Shown here piece by piece: positions 1-9,709 of a stretch of 64,000 bases of DNA (the first letter of the stretch is position 1; every line of letters begins with the position of its first letter). The notes beneath the pieces are model-generated. The model had not been told where the DNA came from. It was given only the letters and a program-made list of their open reading frames with translations, and did not search any database. Both the position numbers and the translations under genes were made by a program. Origin of the DNA: Albimonas pacifica (GTDB lineage: Bacteria > Pseudomonadota > Alphaproteobacteria > Rhodobacterales > Rhodobacteraceae); contig NZ_FOQH01000013.1 of the NCBI RefSeq assembly GCF_900113695.1, positions 1 to 64,000 on the forward strand, written 5' to 3'.

Positions 1-313
<313 letters not shown>

Positions 314-505
314 CGCCCCGGAAGACGGCCGACGAAAGTCAGCCCACCCGGACCAGCGCGGTTCATTACAAATACCTGGCATTCTTCGGAAAGATCAAAA
401 CCCCGTCTTCGTCGCGCAGCGACGTACCGGCCGAACGGCCGGCGCGCTCCTGCGCGGGTCCGCGCCTCGCGCGGACCTCAAAACGAAAACAGGGGTTGGT
501 TCGCA

Positions 506-623
506 GGTCCGGCGGTCACAGCGCAAGGGAAACACCCGATCCCTTCCCGAACTCGGCCGTTAAGCCCTGCCGCGCCGATGGTACTGCGACTCAAGTCGTG
601 GGAGAGTAGGTCGCCGCCGGACC
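506..623 (+). rRNA. 5S ribosomal RNA
   Basis: The stretch starts with GGTCCGGCGG and ends with CCGCCGGACC, which pair as the terminal helix. The conserved loop text CCCGAACTCGGCCGTTAAGCC lies inside, in two overlapping parts. Length of about 118 nt is normal for 5S rRNA. It sits between 23S and tRNA-fMet, the usual order in Rhodobacterales rRNA operons. Confidence 0.95.
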
Positions 624-666
624 CGTCAACCAACCCCTATCTCGTCTCCCTCACGATACCCAAAAC

Positions 667-743
<77 letters not shown>

Positions 744-768
744 GAATACAAAACATCACCAATCGCTT

Positions 769-794
769 GAACGCCGCCCCACAGGGCGGCGTTC
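769..794 (+). terminator. hairpin terminator of the rRNA operon
   Basis: GAACGCCGCCC (769-779) and GGGCGGCGTTC (784-794) form a perfect 11-bp stem around a CACA loop, 25 bases after tRNA-fMet. No U-run follows, so termination may need Rho or depend on the stem alone. The rest of 795-885 shows no gene. Confidence 0.75.
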
Positions 795-885
795 GCGTGT
801 GGATCTGGCGTGGCCGAACCAGGTCCGATAACGGAGGCTCCGCGTGATGACTGCGCTGACCCCGAAGGCTGGGCCGCGGGCCGGG

Positions 886-1704
886 TCAGAGCGCGGGCGA
901 AGCCGCGCGCAGGGTCGCGTGGCGGCCCAGAGGCAGCATCATCGGCTTGCCGGAGGTCGGGTCGGGGATCACCCGGCTCTCGAGACCGAAGACCTCGAGC
1001 ACCGTCGCCTCGGTCAGCACCCGATCGGGAGGACCGGAGGCGTGGACGCGGCCGGCGACCATCGCCACCAGCGCGTCGGCGTAGCGGGCGGCGAGATTGA
1101 GGTCGTGCAGCACCATCACCACCGTCGTGCCGCGGGCGCGGTTGAGGTCGGTCAGCAGATCCAGAACCTCGAGCTGGTGGGCGACGTCGAGATAGGTGGT
1201 CGGCTCGTCGAGCAGCAGCAGCTCGGTCCGCTGCGCCAGCGCCATGGCGATCCAGGCGCGCTGGCGCTGACCCCCGGAGAGCTCGTCGACCGCGCGCTCG
1301 GCGAGGTCCGCGGTGGCGGTCGCGGCCAGCGCCTCGGCCACCGCCTCGTCGTCCTCGCGCGTCCAGCGCGACAGGGGGCCGTGGTGGGGGTGGCGGCCGC
1401 GACCCACCAGATCGGCGACGGTGATCCCCTCGGGCGCCAGGGGCGTCTGCGGCAGCAGGCCCAGGCGGCGGGCCAGCGCCCGGGTCGGCAGGCGGTGGAT
1501 GGCGCGGCCGTCGAGCAGGACCTCGCCCCGCGTCGGAGCCAGCAGGCGGGCGAGGCTGCGCAGCAGGGTGGACTTGCCGCAGGCGTTGGCGCCGACGATG
1601 GCGGTGATCCGCCCCGGCGCGATCTCCAGCGACAGGTCGTGGAGGATCTCGCGCCCGTCGTAGCCGGCGTGCAGGCCATGGGCTGCGAAGGAGTCGACGG
1701 TCAT
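886..1704 (-). CDS. iron-siderophore ABC transporter, ATP-binding protein
   Basis: Cytoplasmic ATPase of a siderophore importer (FecE/FepC family), 272 aa. Walker A is GANACGKST at residues 38-46 (Ala replaces the common Pro, a known variant). The signature LSGGQ is at 142-146, Walker B LLLLDEP at 162-168 and the H-loop His at 200. It is the last of four co-directional genes; its ATG overlaps the TGA of the permease upstream (ATGA), so translation is probably coupled. It should energise import of Fe(III)-siderophore through the two permeases at 1701-3778. The adjacent TonB receptor points to iron rather than cobalamin, but the exact ligand cannot be read. Confidence 0.93.
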   Translation of the reverse strand: MTVDSFAAHGLHAGYDGREILHDLSLEIAPGRITAIVGANACGKSTLLRSLARLLAPTRGEVLLDGRAIHRLPTRALARRLGLLPQTPLAPEGITVADLVGRGRHPHHGPLSRWTREDDEAVAEALAATATADLAERAVDELSGGQRQRAWIAMALAQRTELLLLDEPTTYLDVAHQLEVLDLLTDLNRARGTTVVMVLHDLNLAARYADALVAMVAGRVHASGPPDRVLTEATVLEVFGLESRVIPDPTSGKPMMLPLGRHATLRAASPAL

Positions 1705-2729
1705 GACAAGGCCCCGCTGCGCCCGGCCCGGACGATGAGATAGAGGAGGTAGGGCGCCCCCAGCGCCCCGGTGACGACCCCCACCGGGTAGCGGCCCGGC
1801 AGCAGGAACTGGCCGGCGTAGTCCGCGCCCAGCGTCAGCAGCGCCCCCACCAGCGCGGCGGGCGCCAGCAGCGAGCCGCGCGCGCCGACGACCCGCGCCG
1901 CGATCGGGCCCGAGAGGAAGGCCACGAAGGCGATCGGCCCCGCGACCGCGGTCGCGACCGACACCAGCCCGACGGCCGCGAGCGCGACGACCAGGCGCGT
2001 GCGCTCGACCCGCACGCCCAGCGCGGCGGCGGCGTCGTCGCCGAGCCGCATCGTCTCCAGCGCCCGGGCCTGGGCCAGCAGCACGGCGCCCAGGGCCAGC
2101 AGGGCGGCGAGCAGGGGGCGGGATTGCTCCAGCGTCGCGCCGTTGACGCTGCCGGTCAGCCAGCGCATCGCCTCCTGCAGGGTCCAGGAGGGGGCCTGCG
2201 AGAGGCACCAGGCGGTGACGCTCTGCAGCATGGCCGAGACGCCGATGCCCACCAGGATCAGCCTGGCGCCGGCGACGCCGCCCCGCCAGGCCAGCGCCCA
2301 GATCGCCAGCGCCACGCCGAGGCCGCCGGCGACGGCGAGCAGCGAGACGGCCGGGCCGCTCCACCCCAGCAGCACGATCGCGAACACCGCCGCGGCGCCC
2401 GCGCCCGAGGAGATGCCGATCACGTCGGGGCTCGCCAGCGGGTTGCGCAGCAGGGTCTGGAAGGCGGCCCCGCCGAGGCCGAAGGCCATGCCGGCGAGGA
2501 TCGAGAGCGCCGCGCGCGGCAGGCGCAGCTCGCCCACCGTGAAGGAGGCGACCGGCACCTCCTCCCCCGCCAGCACCCGCAGCACGTCGAGCGGCGGGGT
2601 GAAGGAGCGTCCGAGGCTGAGCGTCAGCGCCGCGGCGGCGAGAAGCAGCGCCAGCAGCATGAGGCCCAGGCGCTGGCGGCGGCGGCCGCGGGCCCGGCGC
2701 AGGCCGGCGACATGGGCGGCGAGGCTCAC
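1701..2729 (-). CDS. iron-siderophore ABC transporter permease (FecCD family), second subunit
   Basis: A 342-aa inner-membrane permease with the many hydrophobic helices of the FecCD/BtuC family. Family stretches seen are LRLPRA near the N-terminus, LRNPLASPD (the loop close to the binding protein) and GPIAFVAFLSGPIA. The start is a GTG that overlaps the TGA of the preceding permease (GTGA). Longer in-frame starts would run back into that gene and were rejected. Together with the product of 2726-3778 it probably forms the heterodimeric channel for Fe-siderophore. Confidence 0.9.
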   Translation of the reverse strand: MSLAAHVAGLRRARGRRRQRLGLMLLALLLAAAALTLSLGRSFTPPLDVLRVLAGEEVPVASFTVGELRLPRAALSILAGMAFGLGGAAFQTLLRNPLASPDVIGISSGAGAAAVFAIVLLGWSGPAVSLLAVAGGLGVALAIWALAWRGGVAGARLILVGIGVSAMLQSVTAWCLSQAPSWTLQEAMRWLTGSVNGATLEQSRPLLAALLALGAVLLAQARALETMRLGDDAAAALGVRVERTRLVVALAAVGLVSVATAVAGPIAFVAFLSGPIAARVVGARGSLLAPAALVGALLTLGADYAGQFLLPGRYPVGVVTGALGAPYLLYLIVRAGRSGALS

Positions 2730-3778
2730 AGCGCGCGCACCTTGCGCCGGCGCACGATCCAGATGAACAGCGGCGCGCCCACGAAGGCGGTGACGAGGCC
2801 GACGTCGAGCTCGGCCGGCCGCGCGGCCAGCCGACCGGCGACGTCCGCCAGCAGCAGCAGGATCGCGCCCGCCAGCGCCGAGACCGGCAGCAGCCAGCGA
2901 TGCTCGACCCCCACCAGCAGGCGGCACAGGTGCGGGGCGGCGAGGCCCACGAAGCCGATCGGCCCGCAGACCGCGGTCGCCGCGCCGCAGAGCAGCACCG
3001 CCCCCAGCGCCGCCACGGCGCGGGCGCGGGCGACGCGGACGCCGAGGCCCGCGGCCAGCTCCTCGCCCAGGGCAAGCTGGTCGAGGCTGCGGGCGGAGAT
3101 CAGCGACAGCGCGAAGCCCGCGAGCAGGAAGGGCAGGGCGGGCAGGATGCCCTCCCAGCTCGCCCCGCCGACGCCGCCCACCTGCCAGGCGCGCACGCCG
3201 CCGGCGATGTCGTTGCGCGGCAGCACCACGGCGACCACCAGCGAGCTCGCCGCGATCGAGGTCGCCGCGCCGGCGAGCGCCAGGCGCAGGGGCGTGGCCG
3301 CGCCCCGGCCCAGCGAGCCGACGGCGTAGACGAAACAGGCCGCCGCGGCGGCGCCGAGGATGGCGGTCCACAGGTAGGCCTCGACGCTCTCGATCCCGAA
3401 CCAGGCGACGCCGATCACCACCGCCAGCGCCGCGCCGGCGTTCACGCCCAGGATGCCCGGATCGGCCAGCGGGTTGCGGGTGACGCCCTGCATCACCGCG
3501 CCCGAGAGCCCCAGCGCGGCGCCGGCGAGCGCGGCCAGCACGGTGCGCGGAACCCGCACCGCGACCGCGGCCGCGTCGAGCGTGTCGACCCGCCCCGACA
3601 GCCCCGCCGCCACGTCCGCCCAGGCCACCGCGCGCGCCCCGAAGGCCAGCGACAGCGCCGCCGCCCCCGCCAGCGCCAGGGCGCCGGCGGCGAGCCACAG
3701 GCCGCGCAGGCGCCGGCGCGCATGGGCCGGCGCCGGGATGGGCTCGGGGACGGGTTCGGCCACGGGCCCGGCGGTCAT
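2726..3778 (-). CDS. iron-siderophore ABC transporter permease (FecCD family), first subunit
   Basis: A 350-aa FecCD-family permease. After a Pro-rich cytoplasmic N-terminus it has about ten hydrophobic segments. Family text includes VRVPRTVLA, VTRNPLADPGILG and GPIGFVGLAAPHLCR, typical of FecC/FepD-type subunits. The ATG overlaps the TGA of the binding-protein gene upstream, and its own TGA overlaps the GTG of the next permease, so the four genes read as one tightly coupled operon. Confidence 0.92.
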   Translation of the reverse strand: MTAGPVAEPVPEPIPAPAHARRRLRGLWLAAGALALAGAAALSLAFGARAVAWADVAAGLSGRVDTLDAAAVAVRVPRTVLAALAGAALGLSGAVMQGVTRNPLADPGILGVNAGAALAVVIGVAWFGIESVEAYLWTAILGAAAAACFVYAVGSLGRGAATPLRLALAGAATSIAASSLVVAVVLPRNDIAGGVRAWQVGGVGGASWEGILPALPFLLAGFALSLISARSLDQLALGEELAAGLGVRVARARAVAALGAVLLCGAATAVCGPIGFVGLAAPHLCRLLVGVEHRWLLPVSALAGAILLLLADVAGRLAARPAELDVGLVTAFVGAPLFIWIVRRRKVRAL

Positions 3779-4773
3779 CGCGCGCGCCGGGCGGCCTCGG
3801 CCAGGCGGTCGACGTAGGCCTCGAGCACCCAGGGGATCGAGAGCGGCGTGGGGTTCGCGCCCGTGCCCACCGGGTCGTTGCCCAGCAGCACCACCGAGCC
3901 CGCCTGCACCGCCTTCATGCGGCCGGTCAGGGGATTGGCACGGATCGAGTCGCGCAGCGCCTCGCCGCCGTAGGCGATCAGGATGTCCACGTCGTCGAAA
4001 TCGTCGATCCGCTCGGCGCTGATCTCGCCGGCGTAGCGGCCGGCCGCGCCCGCCTCCTCGACCGCGCGGGGCGAGACGAGGCCGAGGTCGGCGAGGAATT
4101 TCACCCGCGTGTCGGCGGCGGTGTAGAAGCGGATCACGCTCAGGTCCCGCGCGTCGAGGTGGGTTACGAACATCGCCGACTTGCCCGCCAGCGCCGGATG
4201 GCGGGCGAGGGTCGCGGCGATCTCGGCCTCGGTGCGCGCGATCAGCGCCTCGCCCTCGGCCGAGAGGCCCATGCCGGCGGCGTTCAGCCGGATCATCTCC
4301 CGCCAGTCGGTCGCCCAGGGCCCGGCGCGCCAGGCGACCACCGGGGCGATGGAGCTCAGCGTGGCGTAGTCGGCCTGCGAAAGGCCCGAGTAGGCGGCCA
4401 GGATCACGTCGGGGCGCGTCTCGGCCACCGCCTCGAAGTCGATGCCGTCGCCCTCGTCGAAGAGGACCGGGGGCTCGGCCCCCAGCTCCGCCAGCCGCGC
4501 GGCGGTCCAGGGCAGCAGGCCGTCGCCGTCGTCGTCGCCGAAATTCGCCCGCGCCATGCCCACCGGCGCGACGCCCAGCGCCAGGGGAACCTCGTGGTTC
4601 GCCCAGGCCACCGTCGCCACCCGCTGCGGCCGCCGGGGGATCGTCGTGGTTCCCAGCCCATGGGCGACGGTGGCGGGGAAGGCGTCCGTCGCGGCGGAGG
4701 CGGCGGAAGCGAGAAGCGGGCTCGCCGCCAGTCCGGCGAGGAAGGACCGGCGGGATCGGGACGAGGGCTGCAA
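3775..4773 (-). CDS. siderophore-binding periplasmic protein, Tat-exported
   Basis: A 332-aa class III solute-binding protein (FepB/FecB type) and first gene of the importer operon. I choose a TTG start at 4773: it is preceded by GGGAGAT at 5-nt spacing and begins directly ahead of a Tat signal, SRSRRSFLAGLAASPLL, ending in an ASAASA cleavage region. An upstream in-frame ATG (4953) would add 60 Arg-rich residues and place the signal internally. The mature part carries typical text such as RPQRVATVAWANHEVPLALG and RPDVILAAYSG. Tat export would fit a protein that folds before export. The TTG start remains an inference. Confidence 0.85.
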   Translation of the reverse strand: MQPSSRSRRSFLAGLAASPLLASAASAATDAFPATVAHGLGTTTIPRRPQRVATVAWANHEVPLALGVAPVGMARANFGDDDGDGLLPWTAARLAELGAEPPVLFDEGDGIDFEAVAETRPDVILAAYSGLSQADYATLSSIAPVVAWRAGPWATDWREMIRLNAAGMGLSAEGEALIARTEAEIAATLARHPALAGKSAMFVTHLDARDLSVIRFYTAADTRVKFLADLGLVSPRAVEEAGAAGRYAGEISAERIDDFDDVDILIAYGGEALRDSIRANPLTGRMKAVQAGSVVLLGNDPVGTGANPTPLSIPWVLEAYVDRLAEAARRAR

Positions 4774-5152
4774 GGCGGATCTCCCATCGGGAAACGGACG
4801 ACGGACGGCAGGCTGGCGACGGCGAGCGCGCCCCGGTTCCACCTTCCGCGCGCGCGGGTCAAGGCGGGCGGGGCGGTTCCGCCGGGATCGGCGCGGGGCC
4901 GCGCCGAGATTCACCCTGAATTCTGACAAAAACCGTCGGAAACGCCAATACACCTGCCGCAGCCTCGGCTATGCCTCGCCCCGCACAGCCGCTCCGGGTC
5001 GCGGCGGCGTCCGCGCGCCGCGATTCGCCCGCCGCCCCTCCCCCGCCCGCGGCGGGCCGGAGGGCGCCCGCCATCGACGGGACAGCCAGCACGGGCCGGC
5101 GAGCGCCGGCCGCCCCTCCGCCGACACGCAAGACCATTCGCCGGGACCGAGA

Positions 5153-7324
5153 ATGACCGCACTGATGAAGGCCAGCCCAGGCCGCCGCTTCGCCCGCCCG
5201 GGCGCCCGCCGCCGGATCGCCCGCCTGATGCTGGGCGGCGCCACGCTGGCGCTGGTTCCCGCCGCCGGCTGGGCGCAGGAGACGCCCGCCGCAGATCCCG
5301 CGCCGGCCGAGGGCGAGGTCTACCGCCTGTCGCCGGTTCTGGTGGACCGCGGCGCGCGCGGCGACGACGACGCCCGCTCGGTGGTGGCGCGCGAGATCTC
5401 GGTCGGCGGCAAGGTGGCGACCTCCATCCAGGACACGCCGGCCTCGATCTCGGTCGTCACCCAGCGCGAGATCGAGCTGCGCGACGCCGACACCATCGAG
5501 GAGGTGCTGAGCTACACGCCCGGCATCGTCACCGACTACTACGGCTCCGACGACCGCAACGACTACTTCCAGATCCGCGGCTTCGACGCCTCGACCTATC
5601 GCGACGGCCTGACGCTGGGCACCATGCGCGGCGTGCGCGAGGAGCCCTACGCCTTCGAGCGGGTGGAGATCCTGAAGGGCGCCAACTCGACCCTCTTCGG
5701 CCCCTCCGAGCCGGGCGGGTCGATCAACTACGTCTCCAAGCTGCCGCGCTTCGAGGAGTTCGGCGAGGTCTACGTGCAGGGCGGCTCGTTCGAGCATCGC
5801 GAGCTTGGCTTCGACTTCGGCGACACCATCGACGCCGACCAGACGCTCGCCTTCCGCCTGACCGGCAAGCTGCAGGACGCCGAGCGCGAATACGCCCATT
5901 CGCGCGACGACGAGGGCTTCCTGATGGGCGGCCTGACCTGGGAGCCGACCTTCGACACCTCGATCTCGCTGGTGGCCGACTGGCTGGTGCGCGACGCCTC
6001 GCCCAACAGCGGCGGCTATCCGCTGGACCGCGACTACAGCCGCGAGCTGTTCTTCGGCGAGCCCGACCTCAACCGCCACGCGGTCGAGCGGGCGACGGTC
6101 ACGCTGCTGGGCGAGCATGACTTCGGCGGCGGCTTCTCCCTGCGCGGCAACGTGCGCTACAGCGACCTGACGGACGACTTCGGCTACGTCTACCTGTCCG
6201 ACTACCCGGGCCGCCCCGGCACCGTGGTCGACCGCTTCCAGTTCGGCTCCGACAGCTCGGCGCAGGAGCTGATCGGCAACCTGATCGGCCAGTACGACCG
6301 CGACTTCGGCGCCATCGACAGCTCCACCCTGCTGGGGGCGGAGTTCCGCGACGCCTCGACCTCGACCAGCTCCTTCTACGGGGCCGTGGCGGGGATCGAC
6401 GTGGCGAACCCGGTCTACACCGGCGCCCCCCCGGCCGTGGCGCCCTACCTGGTGCAGGACCAGGACTACTCGACCCAGGCGCTGTTCGTGCAGCAGAACC
6501 TGTCGTTCTACGACACGATCATCGTCACCGGCGGCGTGCGCCACGACTGGCTGGACCTGCGCCAGACCGACCGCGTGGGCGGCGCGCCCGTCACGGCCTC
6601 GGACGACTTCGCCGAGTTCTCGTTCCGCGGGGCCGTCACCTGGAAGGTCACCGACGAGGTCTCGACCTACGTCAGCTACGTCGAGTCGGTCTCGCCTCCC
6701 GGCATCGGGGTCGAGCCGGAGCGGGGCGAGCAGTACGAGATCGGCGTGAAATACGCCCCCGACGCCTTCCCGGCGCTGTTCTCGGCCTCGGTCTTCGACC
6801 TGACCAAGAACAACGTCACCATCGCGGTGGTGCAGCCCGACGGCGCCATCGTCCGCCAGCTGATCGGCGAGAGCCGCGCCCGCGGCTTCGAGCTGGAGGG
6901 CAAGGCCGAGATCACCGAGACCTTCTCGATCTTCGGCGGCTACACCTTCCTCGACACCGAGGTGGTCAAGGGCGTGGTGCGCGGGGTCGACGTCTCGGGC
7001 AAGCGGCTCGCCTCGACGCCCGAGCACATGGCGAGCCTGTGGGCCACCTACGTGGTCCCGGGCGAGGGGGCGCGGGGCGACCTGACCTTCGGGTTCGGGG
7101 CGCGCTACGTGGGCGCCTACTACTTCAACGCCTCCAACGACAACGGGCGCAGCGACGACGCGGTGCTGTTCGACGCCTCCATCGGCTACAAGGTCACCGA
7201 GAACGCCGAGCTGCAGGTCAACGTCACCAACCTGATGGACGAGCAGAACGTGGTCGGGCGGGGCACCGCCGACTACTACAACCCCGGCCGGACGGTGATG
7301 GCGAAGCTGCGCTACGTGTGGTGA
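5153..7324 (+). CDS. TonB-dependent siderophore receptor
   Basis: A 723-aa outer-membrane receptor. An Arg-rich N-terminus and hydrophobic core end in AAGWAQ, a signal-peptidase I site. The plug domain follows, with DTPASISVVTQREIE, the IRGFDASTYRDG block and VEILKGANSTLFGPSEPGG, all characteristic of ferrichrome/hydroxamate-type receptors. The barrel ends in LRYVW with a C-terminal aromatic residue for BAM insertion. The start is ATG 5153; ATG 5165 is possible. It is divergent from the ABC importer, so the pair should move one ferric siderophore from outside to cytoplasm. No convincing Fur box was found in the 379-base divergent region (4774-5152). Confidence 0.95.
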   Translation: MTALMKASPGRRFARPGARRRIARLMLGGATLALVPAAGWAQETPAADPAPAEGEVYRLSPVLVDRGARGDDDARSVVAREISVGGKVATSIQDTPASISVVTQREIELRDADTIEEVLSYTPGIVTDYYGSDDRNDYFQIRGFDASTYRDGLTLGTMRGVREEPYAFERVEILKGANSTLFGPSEPGGSINYVSKLPRFEEFGEVYVQGGSFEHRELGFDFGDTIDADQTLAFRLTGKLQDAEREYAHSRDDEGFLMGGLTWEPTFDTSISLVADWLVRDASPNSGGYPLDRDYSRELFFGEPDLNRHAVERATVTLLGEHDFGGGFSLRGNVRYSDLTDDFGYVYLSDYPGRPGTVVDRFQFGSDSSAQELIGNLIGQYDRDFGAIDSSTLLGAEFRDASTSTSSFYGAVAGIDVANPVYTGAPPAVAPYLVQDQDYSTQALFVQQNLSFYDTIIVTGGVRHDWLDLRQTDRVGGAPVTASDDFAEFSFRGAVTWKVTDEVSTYVSYVESVSPPGIGVEPERGEQYEIGVKYAPDAFPALFSASVFDLTKNNVTIAVVQPDGAIVRQLIGESRARGFELEGKAEITETFSIFGGYTFLDTEVVKGVVRGVDVSGKRLASTPEHMASLWATYVVPGEGARGDLTFGFGARYVGAYYFNASNDNGRSDDAVLFDASIGYKVTENAELQVNVTNLMDEQNVVGRGTADYYNPGRTVMAKLRYVW

Positions 7325-7333
7325 CCGGGACGG

Positions 7334-7364
7334 GGGGCGCCGCCGGCCGGTCCGGCGGCGCCCC
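7334..7364. terminator. bidirectional terminator hairpin
   Basis: GGGGCGCCGCCGG (7334-7346) and CCGGCGGCGCCCC (7352-7364) make a perfect 13-bp stem with a 5-nt loop. It fills the gap between the convergent TonB-receptor and AraC genes and can serve both strands. No long T-run is present. Confidence 0.75.
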
Positions 7365-7378
7365 TCCCGCGAAGGGCC

Positions 7379-8278
7379 TCAGGCGGCGCGGGCCCGGCGC
7401 CAGGCGGCGGGGGTCTCGCCCTCGACCTGGCGGAACACCCGGGTCAGGTGCGCCTGGTCGGAAAAGCCGAGCCGGTCGGCGACCTCGGAGATGCTCAGCG
7501 CCCCGTCGGCGAGCAGCGCCTTGGCGAGCTCGATCCGCCGGCGCGACTGCCACTGCAGGGGCGTGAGCCCGGTGGTGTTGCGGAACACGTGAGAGAACCA
7601 GCTCTCCGACAGGCCGACGGTCGCGGCCATCTCGGCCACCGTCAGGCGACGGCCGCCGCCGGCCTCGAAGCGCTCGACGATGCGGCGCATCTGCCAGCGG
7701 GTCAGCCGGCCCTCGGCCCGCGCCGGCGCCGGGCCGCCGGCGGGGCCGCCCAGGTCGAGCACCGCGGTGGCGAGGCTGATCGCGAGGCTCTCGGCGTAGA
7801 GGTCGTGGCGGCGCGGCTCGGTCACCTCCTCGACCAGCAGGCGGGCCAGGCCCTCGATGTCGCCGGTGTCGCGCACCTCCGCCGGGCGGGCCAGCGCCTC
7901 GCGCGCGGCGGCGCGGCCCAGCGCGCGCCCGAGCGTGTCGGAGAGCTTGGCCGCGTCGAGATGGACGTCGAGATGCGAGAAGACCAGCGGCGCGGTGAAG
8001 GCGGTCCACATCGGCGTGCCCGCGGGCACGTAGAAGGCCCGCGCCATCGGCCGCCCGCGTCGGGCCAGGGCCCGCTCGCTCTCGCCGACCTGAACGGAGG
8101 AGACGTCGTCGAAGAACACCGAGATCCGCGGGTTGGCCGAGAGGTAATAGCCGCGCCCGCCGCACTCGCCCTCCGCCTGCCAGAAGGCGCCGAGCAGCCC
8201 GTCGAGCCCGCGCCAGCGCAGCGGCGCGGTGGCGCGGATGCCTTCGGTCCTGCCGGTGAACTGGTGTCGGTAGCCCAT
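7379..8278 (-). CDS. AraC-family transcriptional regulator
   Basis: About 299 aa. The C-terminal ~100 residues hold the two helix-turn-helix units of AraC proteins: VAEMAATVGLSESWFSHVF, then ISEVADRLGFSDQAHLTRVF and the closing GETPAAWRR. The N-terminal half has no recognised ligand domain. I start at ATG 8278, preceded by GAAGG; ATG 8299 (7 residues longer) is an alternative. It is convergent to the TonB receptor. By analogy with PchR-type regulators it may sense the imported ferric siderophore and activate the receptor, but the sequence does not prove this. Confidence 0.88.
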   Translation of the reverse strand: MGYRHQFTGRTEGIRATAPLRWRGLDGLLGAFWQAEGECGGRGYYLSANPRISVFFDDVSSVQVGESERALARRGRPMARAFYVPAGTPMWTAFTAPLVFSHLDVHLDAAKLSDTLGRALGRAAAREALARPAEVRDTGDIEGLARLLVEEVTEPRRHDLYAESLAISLATAVLDLGGPAGGPAPARAEGRLTRWQMRRIVERFEAGGGRRLTVAEMAATVGLSESWFSHVFRNTTGLTPLQWQSRRRIELAKALLADGALSISEVADRLGFSDQAHLTRVFRQVEGETPAAWRRARAA

Positions 8279-8595
8279 CTGCCTTCGGCGCGCGTCCATC
8301 CTGGGGGAGGGGAGCCGCTGGCTGGGCGCGGGCGCGTGTCCGGTCGTCGCCCGGAGACGTCTGCCCACGCGGAACTTGCGAGCCTCGCCGAACGCCTAGG
8401 GCCTTTGCGGGCGGCTTGCAAGTCCGCCCCCGGCCGCGCCCCGCCGGCTTTCCCCGCCGTTTCGTCCGGCCGCCCCGCGCCGTCGGCCGCGTCCGGTCGC
8501 CAGACATGCCGCAGGGCGAGGTCGCCCGGACGCCGGCCGCGCGCAGGCGTCGGCGCGTCCCGCGGCCTGCGCGCGGCCGGCGCAAAGGCCGAAGG

Positions 8596-8621
8596 GGGCG
8601 GCCCCCGCGAAGGGGCCGCCC
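8596..8621 (-). terminator. terminator-like hairpin after the cytochrome gene
   Basis: GGGCGGCCCC and GGGGCCGCCC form a perfect 10-bp stem with a 6-nt loop, about 35 bases after the stop codon of the minus-strand cytochrome gene. There is no T-run. The remainder of the 8300-8654 gap is GC-rich and shows no gene. Confidence 0.55.
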
Positions 8622-8654
8622 GCGCCGCCGCCCCCTGCGCGGGGGCCGGGCGGC

Positions 8655-9206
8655 TCACTTCTCGACGCGGAAGTCCTGGTGGCAGGCCTTGCAGGTCTGG
8701 GCGAGGTGCATGAAGGCGCCGTCGGGCGGCATCGCGGCGAGCTGCTCGGGCGAGGGGCCGCCGTCCGCCATCATCGCGCCCATGCCGCCGCCGCCCATCA
8801 TGCCGGCCTGCTTCATCGCCTCGGGGCCGCGGGGGTTGTCGGCCGCCTCCGCCAGCGCCCTGGCGGTCTCGGCGAGCCGGCCGGCGAGGGCGGCGAAGCG
8901 GTCGGGCTCGCTCCAGATCGCCGGCGCGGCCTCGGACGGGGCGTGGCCGGTGCCTTCGGGGAACATCGCCACCAGCGACTCGCCGCCGGCGGCGACGATC
9001 ACGCCGGCCTGGTCGCGCACCGCGGCGGCGTCGTAGGGCGCTTCGCCCTTCAGCATCTGGGCGATCGCCTTGGTCGCGCCGGCGATGTCCTTCATCGCCT
9101 CCATGCGCTCCATCACCACGCCCTCGGCGCCGCCATGCGCCAGCGCGCCCGCGCCGGCGAGCGTCGCGCCGCCCAGGGCGAGCGCGAGACATCCACGTTT
9201 CATCAT
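8655..9206 (-). CDS. cytochrome c' / c556-type protein
   Basis: A 183-aa secreted c-type cytochrome. Residues 1-23 are a signal peptide ([13 protein letters not shown]... ending ALAHG). The protein has only one haem-attachment motif, CKACH at about 172-176, near the C-terminus as in the four-helix cytochrome c'/c556 family (Cytochrom_C_2). A Gly/Met-rich segment ([11 protein letters not shown]) sits in the last third and could bind Cu(I), which is inference. GGAGAG lies 8 nt before the first ATG. It lies upstream of and divergent from the copper ATPase, which suggests a periplasmic role in copper or redox stress. Confidence 0.88.
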   Translation of the reverse strand: MMKRGCLALALGGATLAGAGALAHGGAEGVVMERMEAMKDIAGATKAIAQMLKGEAPYDAAAVRDQAGVIVAAGGESLVAMFPEGTGHAPSEAAPAIWSEPDRFAALAGRLAETARALAEAADNPRGPEAMKQAGMMGGGGMGAMMADGGPSPEQLAAMPPDGAFMHLAQTCKACHQDFRVEK

Positions 9207-9256
9207 CGTCAGGTCTCTCCAGGTTCTCAGCAGGGTGGCCGCGCCGTCGCGGCCGC

Positions 9257-9613
9257 TCAGCCCCGCCCGGAGATCGGAGGCGGCACGCCCGGGGCCGGCG
9301 CAGCCAGCGCCCGCAGGCGTCCCGGCGCCGAGGGCGGCGCCGCCGGCGCCGGAGCGCCGACGCCCGCGAGCCCCGCCCGGTCCGGCGTCAGCGCCGCGCA
9401 GATCGCGCCCGCCGCCGCGTGGCAGCAGGGACGCTCGGCCTCGCCCCCGGCGTCGGCCCGCGCGACGGCGGGCGGCGGCGCCGCGCGCTCGACCGCCGGC
9501 GCGCCGCCATGGGCCCGCGCCTCGCCGGTCGAGACCAGCAGGGCCAGCGCCGTCAGCGCCGCCGCCAGCGCCATCAGCCCCACGGGGCGCAGCATCGTCC
9601 GGATCCGTCGCAT
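9257..9613 (-). CDS. small secreted hypothetical protein near the copper ATPase
   Basis: 118 aa, not assigned to a family. It has an N-terminal signal or anchor ([20 protein letters not shown]...), an ARAHGG cleavage region, a [10 protein letters not shown] motif in the middle and an Ala/Pro-rich tail. The Cys-Cys-His cluster and its place directly divergent from the copper-ATPase promoter suggest a periplasmic metal-related protein. The start ATG 9613 is chosen because it begins the signal peptide; an earlier in-frame ATG (9685) would run through the regulatory region. It is followed by the cytochrome c' gene on the same strand. Confidence 0.55.
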   Translation of the reverse strand: MRRIRTMLRPVGLMALAAALTALALLVSTGEARAHGGAPAVERAAPPPAVARADAGGEAERPCCHAAAGAICAALTPDRAGLAGVGAPAPAAPPSAPGRLRALAAPAPGVPPPISGRG

Positions 9614-9709
9614 CCGCCTCGGGTCGTCCTCGGTTCCCGTCGTCGCGGCGCAGCCTAACCGCTGATCCGCCGCCTGTCCCGCCACGAAATCGCGGGGTCC
9701 GAAACCCCC

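Noticed and set aside
886-3075. A longer protein made by extending the siderophore ATPase upstream
   Set aside because: The extra part is the permease gene read in another frame; the ATGA overlap at 1701-1704 gives the true start.
4774-5152. Fur box in the siderophore divergent region
   Set aside because: The region was read for a GATAATGATAATCATTATC-like pattern. Only weak AT patches such as TTCTGACAAAAACC are present.
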